From an uncultured Rhodopila sp. (lineage in GTDB: Bacteria > Pseudomonadota > Alphaproteobacteria > Acetobacterales > Acetobacteraceae), in assembly GCF_903915725.1 (NCBI RefSeq), contig NZ_CAIWTY010000007.1:26193-90192 (forward strand): 64,000 nt of DNA. Direction: 5' to 3'. The notes under the pieces are model-generated. The model made no database searches. It saw nothing but the letters and a program-made list of their open reading frames with translations, and had not been told where the DNA came from. How positions within the stretch are numbered: position 1 is the stretch's first letter; every line of letters starts with the position of its first letter. Below are positions 24,901 through 34,200 of the stretch, in pieces. Position numbers and translations under genes: made by a program.

Positions 24901-26391
24901 ATGAACCAGATAATGCCAGGATCCGCATCACGCGGGGACGAACCACAGCCGGACCTCGCGGCAGCCGTTCGCCGGCTGGTCCACACCAACGTATTGGTGG
25001 TGGGCGATGTGATGCTCGACCGCTACACCTATGGCGAGGTGTCGCGGATCAGCCAGGAAGCGCCGGTGCCGATCCTGTCGATCGACCGGGAGGTTGCGCT
25101 GCCGGGCGGCGCCGGCAACGTGGTGCGCAATCTGACCGCTCTCGGTTCCGCCACCGCGTTCATCTCCGTCGTCGGCGACGACCAGGCGGGATCGGACCTG
25201 ACCGGGCTTATCGGCGGCCAGCCGAATGTCGAGCCATGGCTGCTGGTGCAGGGCGGCCGCACCACGACTCTGAAGACCCGGTTGCTCGCTTCCGGGCAGC
25301 AATTGCTGCGCGCCGACCGCGAGCAGACGGACCCGATCCAGCCGCGCCTGGCCGAGCGCATGCTGCGCATCGCCATGGATGCGATGGCCGCGACCAGCGT
25401 CACGGTGCTGTCGGATTACGGCAAGGGCGTGCTGGCCGGGGACATTCCGGCGCGGCTGATCGCGGCGGCGCGCAAGGCTGGCCGCAAGCTGATCGTCGAT
25501 CCGCGCGGCAGCGATTTCGCCCGTTATGCCGGTGCCGACGTGGTGATGCCGAATCGCGGCGAACTCGGTGCCGCGGCGCGCATGCCGGTGAACACCGAGG
25601 CCGCGATCGTGGCCGCCGCGCAGACCATCCGCACGCAATATGGCTTTGGCGCCGTCGTGGTGACCCGCGGCAATGACGGCATGACCCTGGTCGAGGCTGG
25701 CGGGGTGTATCATTTCCCCGCTGAAGCCGCCGAGGTCTACGACACGTCCGGGGCAGGGGACAACGCGCTGGCGATGCTTGGCGCGGCGCTGGCGGCGAAA
25801 CTGGACCTGCCGGTCGCGGTGCGGCTCGCCAATCTCGCCGCCGGCATCTCGGTCGGGAAAGTCGGCGCCTCGGTCGTGCGGGAGGCGGACCTGATGGCCG
25901 CATTGACCCCGCAGCGCAGTGCCCTGCGCAAGATCGTCAGCCGCGAGGAAGCGGTCGAGCAGGCCGAGCGCTGGCGCCATCGCGGCTGGCGGGTCGGCTT
26001 CACCAACGGCTATTTCGACCTGCTGCACCAGGGGCATATCCATTTACTGGAACAGGCCCGGGCAGCCTGTGATCGCCTGATCGTCGGGGTGAACAACGAC
26101 ATCAGCGTTCGCCGCGGCAAGGGGGCTCCGCATCCGGTGCAGCCGGAAGCGGCCCGCGCGGCGGTGCTGGCCAGCTTCGCCTGCGTCGATGAGGTCTGTC
26201 TGTTCGAGGAGGACTCGCCTGAAGCGCTGATCGAGGCGCTGCGGCCGGATGTGCTGATCAAGGGCGCCAATCATCCGCGTGAGGATATCGCCGGTGCCGA
26301 TTTGCTGCGCACCTGGGGCGGGCGGCTGATGCAGATCGATCTGCTGGCGGAAGACCCGCCGCACCCCGGGCTGGCGTCGCTGAATCATTGA
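24901..26391 (+). CDS. hldE: Bifunctional heptose-7-phosphate kinase / heptose-1-phosphate adenylyltransferase
   Basis: A 496-residue two-domain enzyme of ADP-heptose synthesis. The N-terminal PfkB-type kinase has VVGDVMLDRYTYGEVSRIS, LPGGAGNVVRN and the catalytic Asp region YDTSGAGDNALAM (usually DTTGAGDT, so slightly variant). The C-terminal adenylyltransferase has FTNGYFDLLHQGHIHLL with the HxGH motif, and later VDEVCLFEEDSPE and LIKGANHP. I chose MNQIMPGSAS as the start; MPGSAS four codons later is equally possible. hldD lies at the left edge of the window, so the two pathway genes are unlinked by 24 kb. Confidence 0.94.
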   Translation: MNQIMPGSASRGDEPQPDLAAAVRRLVHTNVLVVGDVMLDRYTYGEVSRISQEAPVPILSIDREVALPGGAGNVVRNLTALGSATAFISVVGDDQAGSDLTGLIGGQPNVEPWLLVQGGRTTTLKTRLLASGQQLLRADREQTDPIQPRLAERMLRIAMDAMAATSVTVLSDYGKGVLAGDIPARLIAAARKAGRKLIVDPRGSDFARYAGADVVMPNRGELGAAARMPVNTEAAIVAAAQTIRTQYGFGAVVVTRGNDGMTLVEAGGVYHFPAEAAEVYDTSGAGDNALAMLGAALAAKLDLPVAVRLANLAAGISVGKVGASVVREADLMAALTPQRSALRKIVSREEAVEQAERWRHRGWRVGFTNGYFDLLHQGHIHLLEQARAACDRLIVGVNNDISVRRGKGAPHPVQPEAARAAVLASFACVDEVCLFEEDSPEALIEALRPDVLIKGANHPREDIAGADLLRTWGGRLMQIDLLAEDPPHPGLASLNH

Positions 26392-26529
26392 GGTGGCACG
26401 GCCGGGCCCGGCTGGTCCGGCCCGGAACCGTCCATAACGGCAAAACAACGGTGACCGGTGCCCCCCGCTCTGGCCCTTCGCTTCCGCCTGCGGCAAAGTC
26501 CGTGGGCGTTGCAAGGGAGGCAAACGGCC

Positions 26530-27456
26530 ATGGCCAAGGTCATTATCAGTTGCGCGGTCACCGGGGCGATCCATACGCCCAGCATGTCGGATTACCTGCC
26601 GATAACCCCGGAGGAGATCGCGCGCTCCTCGATCGAGGCGGCCGAGGCGGGGGCGGCCATCATCCACCTGCATGCGCGCAATCCGGTAGACGGCTCGCCG
26701 ACGCCCGATCCGGCGGTGTTCATGCAGTTTCTGCCGGTGATCAAGCAAAGCACCGACGCGGTGATCAACATCACCACCGGGGGCGGCCTCACCATGACCC
26801 TGGACGAGCGCCTCGCCGCGCCGCTGGTGGCGAAACCGGAGATGTGCAGCCTGAACATGGGCAGCATGAACTTCAACATCGCCCGCGCCGGCGACAAGAT
26901 CACGCAATGGAAGTTCCCGTGGGAGAAGAAATACCTCGACGCCACCGATAATTTCATCTTTCGCAATACATTTAAGGACATCGAAGGGATCGTCGAGAAG
27001 CTGGGCAAGGGTCACGGCACGCGGTTCGAGTTCGAGTGCTACGACATCGGCCATCTCTACAATCTGGCCTACTGCCTGGACCGCAAGATCGTGGAACCCC
27101 CGCTGTTCGTGCAGTCGATCTTCGGCATCACCGGCGGCATCGGCGCCGAGCCGCGAAATCTGCTGTTCGCCAAGGAAACGGCGGATCGTTTGTTCGGTGA
27201 CCAGTATGTCTGGTCGGTTCTGGCGGCCGGGCGGCACCAGATGGCGTTCACCACCATGGCCGGGATCAACGGCGGCAACGTGCGGGTCGGGTTGGAGGAC
27301 AGCCTGTATATCGGCAAGGGCCAGCTTGCGAAGTCCAACGCCGAGCAGGTGGCGAAGATCCGGCGGATACTGGAGGATCTGAGCCTGGAGATCGCGACGC
27401 CGAAGGAGGCGCGGGAGATCCTGGCGTTGAAGGGTGGGGACCGGGTCGGGTTCTGA
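26530..27456 (+). CDS. BKACE-family beta-keto acid cleavage enzyme (Kce-like)
   Basis: A 308-residue Zn-dependent enzyme of the 3-keto-5-aminohexanoate cleavage family. It has the N-terminal VIISCAVTGAIHTPSMS, the metal-binding AAIIHLHARNPVDG, FEFECYDIGHLYN and the substrate-binding VRVGLEDSLYIGKG. Family members cleave various beta-keto acids with acetyl-CoA; lysine fermentation is only one role and is not implied by any neighbour. GGGAGG precedes the ATG. A small conserved hypothetical gene follows 25 bases later, perhaps co-transcribed. Confidence 0.9.
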   Translation: MAKVIISCAVTGAIHTPSMSDYLPITPEEIARSSIEAAEAGAAIIHLHARNPVDGSPTPDPAVFMQFLPVIKQSTDAVINITTGGGLTMTLDERLAAPLVAKPEMCSLNMGSMNFNIARAGDKITQWKFPWEKKYLDATDNFIFRNTFKDIEGIVEKLGKGHGTRFEFECYDIGHLYNLAYCLDRKIVEPPLFVQSIFGITGGIGAEPRNLLFAKETADRLFGDQYVWSVLAAGRHQMAFTTMAGINGGNVRVGLEDSLYIGKGQLAKSNAEQVAKIRRILEDLSLEIATPKEAREILALKGGDRVGF

Positions 27457-27481
27457 AACGCGGTGTTACCGGGAGGCAGGC

Positions 27482-27712
27482 ATGTCAGAGACGGCTGCAT
27501 CACTGACGACAGACTTCCTCGCGTGGCTCGCCGCTGAGCCGCGCGCCTATACCGACGTCATGGAAGCGTGGCGCACCTCCTGTCCGCGCCTGACGGTTTG
27601 GGAGGACGCCATCGACGCCGGTTTCATCATCCGCACGCATGCGCCCGGTCAGCCGACGCGCGTCGAACTGACCGCCGACGGGCGCAGCTTCCTGCGGCGG
27701 CATTCGAAGTGA
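27482..27712 (+). CDS. Conserved small protein, winged-helix-like
   Basis: A 76-residue protein. The middle (YTDVMEAWRTSCPRLTVWEDAIDAGFI) and the end (VELTADGRSFLRR) resemble small wHTH proteins in which a helix-helix unit is followed by a beta hairpin; this is by eye. GGGAGG sits before the ATG. It follows the BKACE gene closely, but no functional link is known. Confidence 0.62.
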   Translation: MSETAASLTTDFLAWLAAEPRAYTDVMEAWRTSCPRLTVWEDAIDAGFIIRTHAPGQPTRVELTADGRSFLRRHSK

Positions 27713-27742
27713 ACAGGCGCGGGCCGATCGGCGGGGCAACGG

Positions 27743-28021
27743 TCAGTGCGGCAGCACCGGCAGCACGATGTGGATGGCGATCAGGATCAGCACCAGAATC
27801 ACGATCGCACGGATCAGGCCGCCGAACAGCCGCAGCGCGGCCAGGATCAGCAGCGCCGCCAGCGACACCATGACGACGGTTTGCAGCGATGGCGCCATGC
27901 CGGCCGCCGCAAGCTGACCACGCACCCACAGTTCGACGGCGACAAGGCCGGCGACGATCAGGTTGCCGATTTGCACCAGCAACTGGAGCACGGTGTTGAT
28001 GGCATTGGTGAAGGCGTCCAT
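27743..28021 (-). CDS. Small membrane protein, two hydrophobic segments
   Basis: A 92-residue protein with an amphipathic N-terminus (MDAFTNAINTVLQLLVQIGN), a hydrophobic stretch (LIVAGLVAVELWV) and a second long hydrophobic region (VVMVSLAALLILAALRLFGG through IVILVLILIAIHIVLPV). No enzymatic motif. Probably an inner membrane protein of unknown function. Open frame, hydrophobic pattern and codon use support it as real. Confidence 0.65.
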   Translation of the reverse strand: MDAFTNAINTVLQLLVQIGNLIVAGLVAVELWVRGQLAAAGMAPSLQTVVMVSLAALLILAALRLFGGLIRAIVILVLILIAIHIVLPVLPH

Positions 28022-28104
28022 TCGGGTCTCCCGCGGAACAACCGCCGACGGTAAGGTCGGGCGGAACCGCTGTGATTGAAATTGTCATCACCGCAAGGTG
28101 ACGC

Positions 28105-28476
28105 TCAGGGCGCGATCGGTGCCGCAACGGACATCCGCGTCGCCATTGTGTGCAAACGCCTGTCGCGGGTGAAAAGCAAGGCCCCGGGAGTCAGCCGGAC
28201 CGACGCCAGCAGATGGATGTCGATGTAACCGAGGCCGCTGCCGAACAGCGTCTCGCGCTCGATAAAGTCCAGGACCTCCGCGTCCTGCGCGACGATCGCC
28301 CGGGGCAGGCCGCCAAGGGCGTGCAGTATAACCTCCCGCTGGCGGAGGTTCCCGGTCGCCAGTTCGCCGATGACGAATGGATGGGTGATGACCCGCGCAT
28401 GCTCCAGCATGTCGGCCAGGATCGCATCGCCTTGCCGGAGGTGATCAATCCAGACCGATGTATCGACCAGGATCAA
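28105..28476 (-). CDS. vapC: VapC-type PIN-domain toxin
   Basis: An intact 123-residue PIN RNase. The four acids are in place: MILVDTSVWIDHLR, HPFVIGELATGNL, LGYIDIHLLASVRL and LLFTRDRRLHTMA. VapC toxins typically cut tRNA or rRNA and are kept inactive by VapB. The start overlaps the antitoxin stop as ATGA. This is the only TA pair of the window that appears fully intact with a normal start. Confidence 0.9.
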   Translation of the reverse strand: MILVDTSVWIDHLRQGDAILADMLEHARVITHPFVIGELATGNLRQREVILHALGGLPRAIVAQDAEVLDFIERETLFGSGLGYIDIHLLASVRLTPGALLFTRDRRLHTMATRMSVAAPIAP

Positions 28477-28670
28477 GCCGGGTCGGACTGCCGCCGGGGC
28501 ACCGCGGCCAGGCCGGGTTCGCTGCCGCCAAGGCGGGCGAGGCGGCGGGCGCTTTCCCGTTCGATCAATGCCTTAAGCGCTTCCCGCACCAAGGCGGACT
28601 TCTCCTGCAAGCCGGTCAACCGTTGGGCGTCCTTCACGAGATCCTCGTCCAAAGCCAATGTGGTGCGCAT
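28473..28670 (-). CDS. vapB: VapB-type ribbon-helix-helix antitoxin
   Basis: A 65-residue antitoxin starting MRTTLALDEDLVKDAQRLTG, the ribbon and first helix, followed by KSALVREALKALIERESARRL. The C-terminal tail (GGSEPGLAAVPRRQSDPA) would bind VapC. GGGGAG precedes the chosen ATG; the 12 codons upstream are rejected because the first five overlap the candidate -10 region and none is family-like. Coupled to vapC. Confidence 0.9.
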   Translation of the reverse strand: MRTTLALDEDLVKDAQRLTGLQEKSALVREALKALIERESARRLARLGGSEPGLAAVPRRQSDPA

Positions 28671-28693
28671 TTTGCTCCCCCTGGTTGGCACGA

Positions 28694-28722
28694 GATATAG
28701 CATCATATGATGCGAAAATCCA
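28694..28722 (-). promoter_or_regulatory. vapBC promoter region with 14-bp palindromic operator
   Basis: The perfect palindrome GCATCATATGATGC (28700-28713) abuts a minus-strand -10-like TATATC (28694-28699). The -35 position (28717-28722) is TGGATT, a weak match. A further GCATCAT half-site follows nearby. The operator thus lies between -35 and -10, as expected for VapB autorepression. Confidence 0.6.
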
Positions 28723-29028
28723 TGCCTTTTGGCGCATCATCGCGACGCATGCCGGCGGCCGCGCCGAGTTTGAGGCGCTGAAACCGGGATCTGGCGGTGC
28801 CGGCACCGGGTGCGTTCGGGATCGACGAGGCGACCTGTAACCGGAAGCCGGCTCCGATGGCAAAGCAGGCTGCGGCGTCGGGAAGGCCGGGACTATTCCG
28901 CTTGTGCCGACGGCGCAGGAGATTGAGGGGCCATACCGGTAGGTCTGGAGCGGGCGGCTGCCGGTAGCAAGGGACAGGCGGCGCGCGATATGCTAATTGT
29001 CAGTTCGATACAGCCAGGGAGCATCGGC

Positions 29029-29309
29029 ATGGACATCACCCTGACCGAAGACCAGGAAGCTTTCATCCGCCAGGCCATGGAAGCCGGGCGTCGCGAGCGC
29101 GCCGAGGATGCCGTCAAGGAAGCCATGCTGCTGTGGGAAGAGCGTGAACGTCGCCGCGCCGAATTGTTACTGGCGCTCGATGAGGCGGAAGCGTCGATAT
29201 CCCGTGGCGAGGCCGGCCGATCACGCGGGAGTCGATGACCGCCCTGGCCGCTGAGGTGAAGCAGCGCGGCCGCGCCCGTCTGCTGGCGGAGCAGACGCTG
29301 CCGCGCTGA
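29029..29309 (+). pseudogene. ParD-like antitoxin with a single-base frameshift
   Basis: The N-terminal frame MDITLTEDQEAFIRQAMEAG, then EDAVKEAMLLWEERERRRAELL is a typical ParD ribbon-helix-helix protein. At about 29209-29213 the frame breaks; the adjacent frame continues GRPITRESMTALAAEVKQRG and ends in a normal stop that overlaps the next gene. The expected sequence would need one more G in GGCGAGGCCGG. Without it the protein ends ASISRGEAGRSRGSR and lacks the end of its toxin-binding region. Confidence 0.78.
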
Positions 29310-29604
29310 CGGTTCATCGCCTTGCACCCGAAGCCGAGGCGGATCCGGACGACATCTGGCTATATCTCGCCCGCGAGAGCGGCAGAATCGATCTGGCAGA
29401 CCGGGTGGTCGACACTATTACGGACAGGTTTTACCTGCTGGCCGACCACCCGCATCTTGGCCGCGCGCGAGAAGACTTGCGCGCCGGGTTGCGCGGCTTT
29501 CTGACAGGACAATACGTGATCCTGTACGGGTCGAGCCGCCCGATGTCGTTATTCTCCGCGTTCTGCACGGCAGCCGGGACCTCGGCTCGGCGCTGCGTAT
29601 TTGA
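29306..29604 (+). pseudogene. ParE-like toxin with a frameshift and an apparent CTG start
   Basis: The reading frame LTVHRLAPEAEADPDDIWLYLARESG, continuing ADRVVDTITDRFYLLADHPHLGR, is a RelE/ParE-superfamily toxin (gyrase-poison type by family). After GQYVILY the frame slips near 29527-29530, and the proper ending VEPPDVVILRVLHGSRDLG is found in the neighbouring frame before a TGA. No ATG, GTG or TTG opens the N-terminal frame: it begins at CTG overlapping the antitoxin stop (CTGA). Length is one base short of an intact gene. Confidence 0.75.
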
Positions 29605-29697
29605 GCCGTCAGGATGCCGTGACCGGCGTTGTTTATACGAAGTAACGCATCGCGTTCATCGGCTTCCAGCAGTAGCTTTACGCCTGCCCGCACCGCT

Positions 29698-29898
29698 CTA
29701 CTGCGCGATCGGCATCACCACATAAACCGGCAGCAGCACCGCCGTCAGGATGAACCCCAGGCGGAACATCGGGCCGACCAGCCGTACAACCGAGGGCATG
29801 AACACAAGCGCGATCAGCAGCAGAAAAAGCGTCTGCGTCGTCGGCGGAGCATCGAGCCGGGCCAGCTCGCTCCATCCCATATCGTCAATGAACAACAT
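29698..29898 (-). CDS. Small membrane protein, 66 residues
   Basis: MLFIDDMGWSELARLDAPPT is followed by two hydrophobic segments (TLFLLLIALVFMPSVVRLVG and LGFILTAVLLPVYVVMPIA). GGAGG lies seven bases before the ATG. No known domain. Supported by ribosome site and hydrophobic pattern only. Confidence 0.6.
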   Translation of the reverse strand: MLFIDDMGWSELARLDAPPTTQTLFLLLIALVFMPSVVRLVGPMFRLGFILTAVLLPVYVVMPIAQ

Positions 29899-30103
29899 GC
29901 GACCTCCGGTCATGCGGCATTCCGCCGCGCAGGGTGGAGCACAGGGCCGATGGCGTTCGGTTCGGCGGCGCTTCGCCTGGCTGGCAAGGACCGCCGGGGG
30001 GGGCTATCGTTCCGGTGCGACAGAAGTTCCGATAAAGCCCTTATTGCGTATCATCTAATAGTATACTTACAAAATAACATTGCGGCGACGATCCCGCCAC
30101 AGG

Positions 30104-30961
30104 TCAGTCCCGGAATACCACGGTACGCGTCCCGTTGATCAGCACACGCCCGGCCAAATGCCACCGCAGCGCACGCGCCAGCACACGCCGTTCGATGTCG
30201 CGCCCCTGCCGCACCAGGTCCTCCGGCGAGTTCGCATGGCTGATCCGCTCCACGTCCTGCTCGATGATCGGACCCTCGTCCAGCGCCGCCGTCACAAAAT
30301 GCGCCGTTGCGCCGATCAGCTTCACCCCGCGCTGATGCGCCTGGTGATACGGCTTCGCACCCTTGAACCCGGGCAGGAACGAATGATGGATATTGATGCA
30401 GCGCCCCGCCAGCTTCGCCGCCAGGTCGTCCGACAGCACCTGCATATAGCGCGCGAGGATCACGAAATCCGTGCCGGTTTCCTGCACCAGCTTCCAGATC
30501 GCCGCCTCCTGCGCGGCCTTGGTCTCCCGGGTCACCGGAAGGTGGTGGAACGGGATGCCGTCGAAATCGACATGCTGGTAGATCTCGCGCGGGTGGTTCG
30601 ACACCACGGCGGAGATCTCCATCGGCAGTTCCTTGATGCGCCAGCGATACAGGATATCCGTCAGGCAGTGATCGGATTTGGAAACCAGCAGCATCACCCG
30701 GTGCAGCCTGGCGATGTCCCGCAGCGACCAGGTCATGCCGAACCGCTCGGCGATCACCCCCAGCGCCGTGCGCAGGCGATTCACATCGAGCCGGTTCTTC
30801 GGGTGATCGAGCACGATGCGGGCGAAGAACCGGCCGCTTTCGATGTCATCGAACTGCTGCGATTCCCGCACGTTGCCGCCATGCTCAAAGATGCAGGTGG
30901 CAACAGCGGCGACAATGCCGGGGCGGTTGTCGCATGCAAGTGTGTAGACGTACTGGATCAC
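30104..30961 (-). CDS. purU: Formyltetrahydrofolate deformylase
   Basis: A 285-residue enzyme that hydrolyses 10-formyl-THF to THF and formate, balancing one-carbon units. The N-terminal ACT domain ([20 protein letters not shown]) and the C-terminal formyl-transferase fold with [19 protein letters not shown] and [19 protein letters not shown] are both present with active-site His and Asp. The start GTG at 30961 gives the usual length; the longer frame adds a 21-residue non-family leader. It is divergent from tRNA-Val. Confidence 0.95.
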   Translation of the reverse strand: MIQYVYTLACDNRPGIVAAVATCIFEHGGNVRESQQFDDIESGRFFARIVLDHPKNRLDVNRLRTALGVIAERFGMTWSLRDIARLHRVMLLVSKSDHCLTDILYRWRIKELPMEISAVVSNHPREIYQHVDFDGIPFHHLPVTRETKAAQEAAIWKLVQETGTDFVILARYMQVLSDDLAAKLAGRCINIHHSFLPGFKGAKPYHQAHQRGVKLIGATAHFVTAALDEGPIIEQDVERISHANSPEDLVRQGRDIERRVLARALRWHLAGRVLINGTRTVVFRD

Positions 30962-31139
30962 GGGTCGGCGGGCTCCTGATGGGCCGATCGCAGCCGGCCG
31001 GATGGTTGGAAACCTATGCACCAATCACCGGCGTGCTGCCAGCCGGGCGTGACGGCCGAACGACTGCCATGCGGGCATCAACGATACCCTTGCGCCCGGG
31101 AATGGCTGGCTGTAGGAAGCGCGCTCCGTGCCGACGGAT

Positions 31140-31214
31140 GGGCGCGTAGCTCAGCGGTAGAGCATTCGCTTCACACGCGAGGGGTCACAGGTTCAATCCC
31201 TGTCGCGCCCACCA
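31140..31214 (+). tRNA. tRNA-Val (anticodon CAC), CCA encoded
   Basis: The acceptor stem GGGCGCG pairs with CGCGCCC and is followed by ACCA. The D arm is GCTCAGCGGTAGAGC, the anticodon arm is TTCGC-TTCACAC-GCGAG with anticodon CAC in the centre, and the T arm is ACAGG-TTCAATC-CCTGT. All arms pair with only a G-T wobble at the top of the anticodon stem. Confidence 0.95.
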
Positions 31215-31223
31215 TCCGGTCCA

Positions 31224-34200
31224 TCACACCAAATGATCGGCATCCTCGGCAGCCAGGGCCATCCGCGCCAGGGCAGGCAATGATTTCGTATCCGTCTTCG
31301 CCATGATCGACGCCCGGTGATTCTCCACCGTGCGCTGACTGATGCCCAGGTCCGCGGCAATGTTCTTGCTGGGGTGACCGGCGAGAACCATGTCCATGAT
31401 CTGGCGCTGCCGCGGTGTCAGCCGGGCGACGTGGCTCGCCGCATCGTTGCGCCACGCCGATAGTTTCCCCGAATCCCGTGATCGCTCCAGCGCAAGGTCC
31501 ACGCTGGCAAGCAGTTCGGTGCGGCCGATCGGCTTTTCGATGAAATCGGAGGCGCCCGCCTTCATCGCCTCCACTGCGATGGTAACGTCGCCGTTGCCCG
31601 TGATCATGACCGCCGGCAGCGCGTGGCCTGCCTCACGCATGCGCCGGAGCAACGCGATCCCGTTCATGCCGGGAAGGTAGGCGTCCAGCACCAGACAGCC
31701 CGGCCGTCCGGGATGAAACGCAGCCAGGAACGCTTCGCAGGTGGCGAAATCCTCCACCTCCCGGTCGTCATCTTCCAGCACGGCGCGGATCGCCCCGCGA
31801 ATGCTGTCATCATCGTCAACGACGAAGATCACCGGCGGTCCGCCGCCATTGCGGACACCGTCCCGGCGCGGCGGGTGCGCTGCCTCCGGCGAGAGCGGCA
31901 ACAGGTGTTGGATCGCCTGCGTCAGCTCCTTCAGCTTCACCGGCTTGTTGAGTTGCATGCAGTGCTGCAGGGCGACCGTGTTGGTGATCGAGATCGATAT
32001 GTCGCCCGTGAGGATGATGGCCGGAACCGGGCAGCCGAGCATGTCCCGTATCATGCCCGCGACCTCCGCGCCGTTCATGCCGTTCGGCAGATTGTAATCC
32101 GCAAGGATAAGGTCCGGTTTCACCATCCCTCCGGCGACGAGCTCCCGGGCCCCGACGCCGTCATACGCGGTTACGACCTCGTGCCCTTCCTCGGTGAGAA
32201 AGACCTCCACCAGTTCGCGGACGTCGGGATCGTCCTCGATCACGAGGATCGATCCCGGATGGCGGTCGTCTGCTTCGCTTTGGCCAACGGAAAGTGCCTG
32301 CGGCGCCGCTGCCGTTGCGGTGAACGGCACCTTGATCTCGATGGAGAACACCGATCCCCTGCCGGGAACAGACCGCACATGAACCTCATGCCCGAGCAAT
32401 GTCGCAAGCCGGTGCACGATGGACAGGCCGAGGCCGAGGCCGCGGCTTCGCTCCCGCGCCGGATTGTCGAGCTGGAGGTACTCATCGAAGATCGACTGAA
32501 GCTGGTGATCGGGAATGCCGATGCCGGTGTCCCAGACCTCGACGGCCAGGGTATGCGCGTGCCGGCGGCAGCCCAGCAGGATCTTGCCGCGGCGGGTATA
32601 TTTCAGCGCGTTCGACATCAGATTGCGGATCATCTGCTCCAGCAGGCGGGGATCGCTGCTGATCGTCACGCTGCATGGAACGACCCGCAGGGCCAGTCCC
32701 CGCGCCTGTGCGTGATAGGCGAATTCGTCGCGCAACTGCTCCAGCATCGTCTCGATCGGGAAATCGACGATCTCGGCATGCACGGTGCCGGCGTCGATTT
32801 CGTTGATATCGAGCATCGTGTTCAGCATTCCGGTCATTGCGCCCAGCGTCTCATCCAGGCGCATGACCAGCTTCCGCGCCTTTTCGGAATCGACGTGTTT
32901 CGCCAGCAGGCCCTGAACCAGGGCGAGAGTTTGCAATGGCTGCCGCAGATCATGACTTGCCGCCGCAAGGAACCGCGACTTTGCCGCATTCGCCTGATCG
33001 GCCTGTTTCTTCGCAATACCAAGTTCGTCGGCGACGCGCTGCCGATCGGTGATGTCCGCGAAAGTGATGACGACGCCTTCGATGCCGTCGTTTTGGGTCC
33101 GATACGGAAGAATGCGCCGGATGAAGCAGGACCCGTTCCGGGTCTGAATCTCCCGCTCCATCGGCGTCAAGGTTCGCAACACCGTCGTGGCGTCGGTCAC
33201 GAGATTGCCGTCCACGGCCAACGAATTGAGATCCGAGAGCGGGCGGCCAAGATCGCCCGGGATGATCGCGAACAGCGCCCGGGTCGCCGGGGTGAAAAAG
33301 CGGATATTGAGCTTCCTGTCCAGGAACAGGGTCGCCACGTCGGTGCTGTACAGGACGTTCTGCAAATCATCGGATGTTGTCCGCTGCCGCTCCAGCGTTT
33401 CCTGCAACTGGCTGTTCAGCGCGGTCAGTTCCTCGTTCAAAGACTGCAACTCCTCTTTCGAGGTCAGCAGCTCCTCATTTGTGGACTGATATTCCTCCTG
33501 AACTGAGAGGGCTTCCTCGTTGATCGCCTTCTGCTCTTCGGCGGAGACTTCCAGGTTATGGATGGCGCCTTGCAGCTCCGTCCGGGTTGTTTCCAGCTCC
33601 CGCTCCAGTTCGGCGACGCGAGGCGCATCGTTGGAAGCGCCCGCCGGGAGACGGGCCGGTTCCGGCTTCGGGTCATCAACGAAACAGACCAGCAGCAGAT
33701 CTTCGCCTTCGCTGCGCGCCGGCTGCACCGCGATGCTGAAGGTGCCGGGACGGCCGCCGGCGATCGAGATCGGCGCGTTGGTCTCGCTTGCCTGCTGGAT
33801 CGCCGAGCGAAGCTTGGTTCGCATGCCCTGCCTGGCCATGGCGAGCAGATCGTTTGACGGCTCGCCCGGCACGACGCGCAGGTAGCGGTCCGTCGGGCCG
33901 AGGGAGTAGAGGCATTCATTCTTACGGTTGATGAGCACCGCCGCCGGGGCGTAGGTTTCCATCACCATGCGGCGGCATAGCTCCGCCAGGGCCGCCTGGC
34001 GCGACGGTGCCGCGGCCTGCCCGGTCCGGCTGGGTGTTCGGATGCCCTCGCCGCCACGAATGAAGCCGAACTCCCCGGGGCGGATGCGGCCGACATGCCG
34101 GTATAGACGCTCCGCCTTGGAGATCACCTCGAACCGGTCGTCGTCGGCTCCGGCGGTCTCCGACGTTCCCAGCAGCAGGACGCCGCCTTCGCGCAGGGCG

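Noticed and set aside
31623..33506. 627-codon plus-strand open frame
   Set aside because: It is the mirror of the large sensor gene. High GC in third codon positions of the real gene leaves antisense frames open; no family features are visible in its translation.
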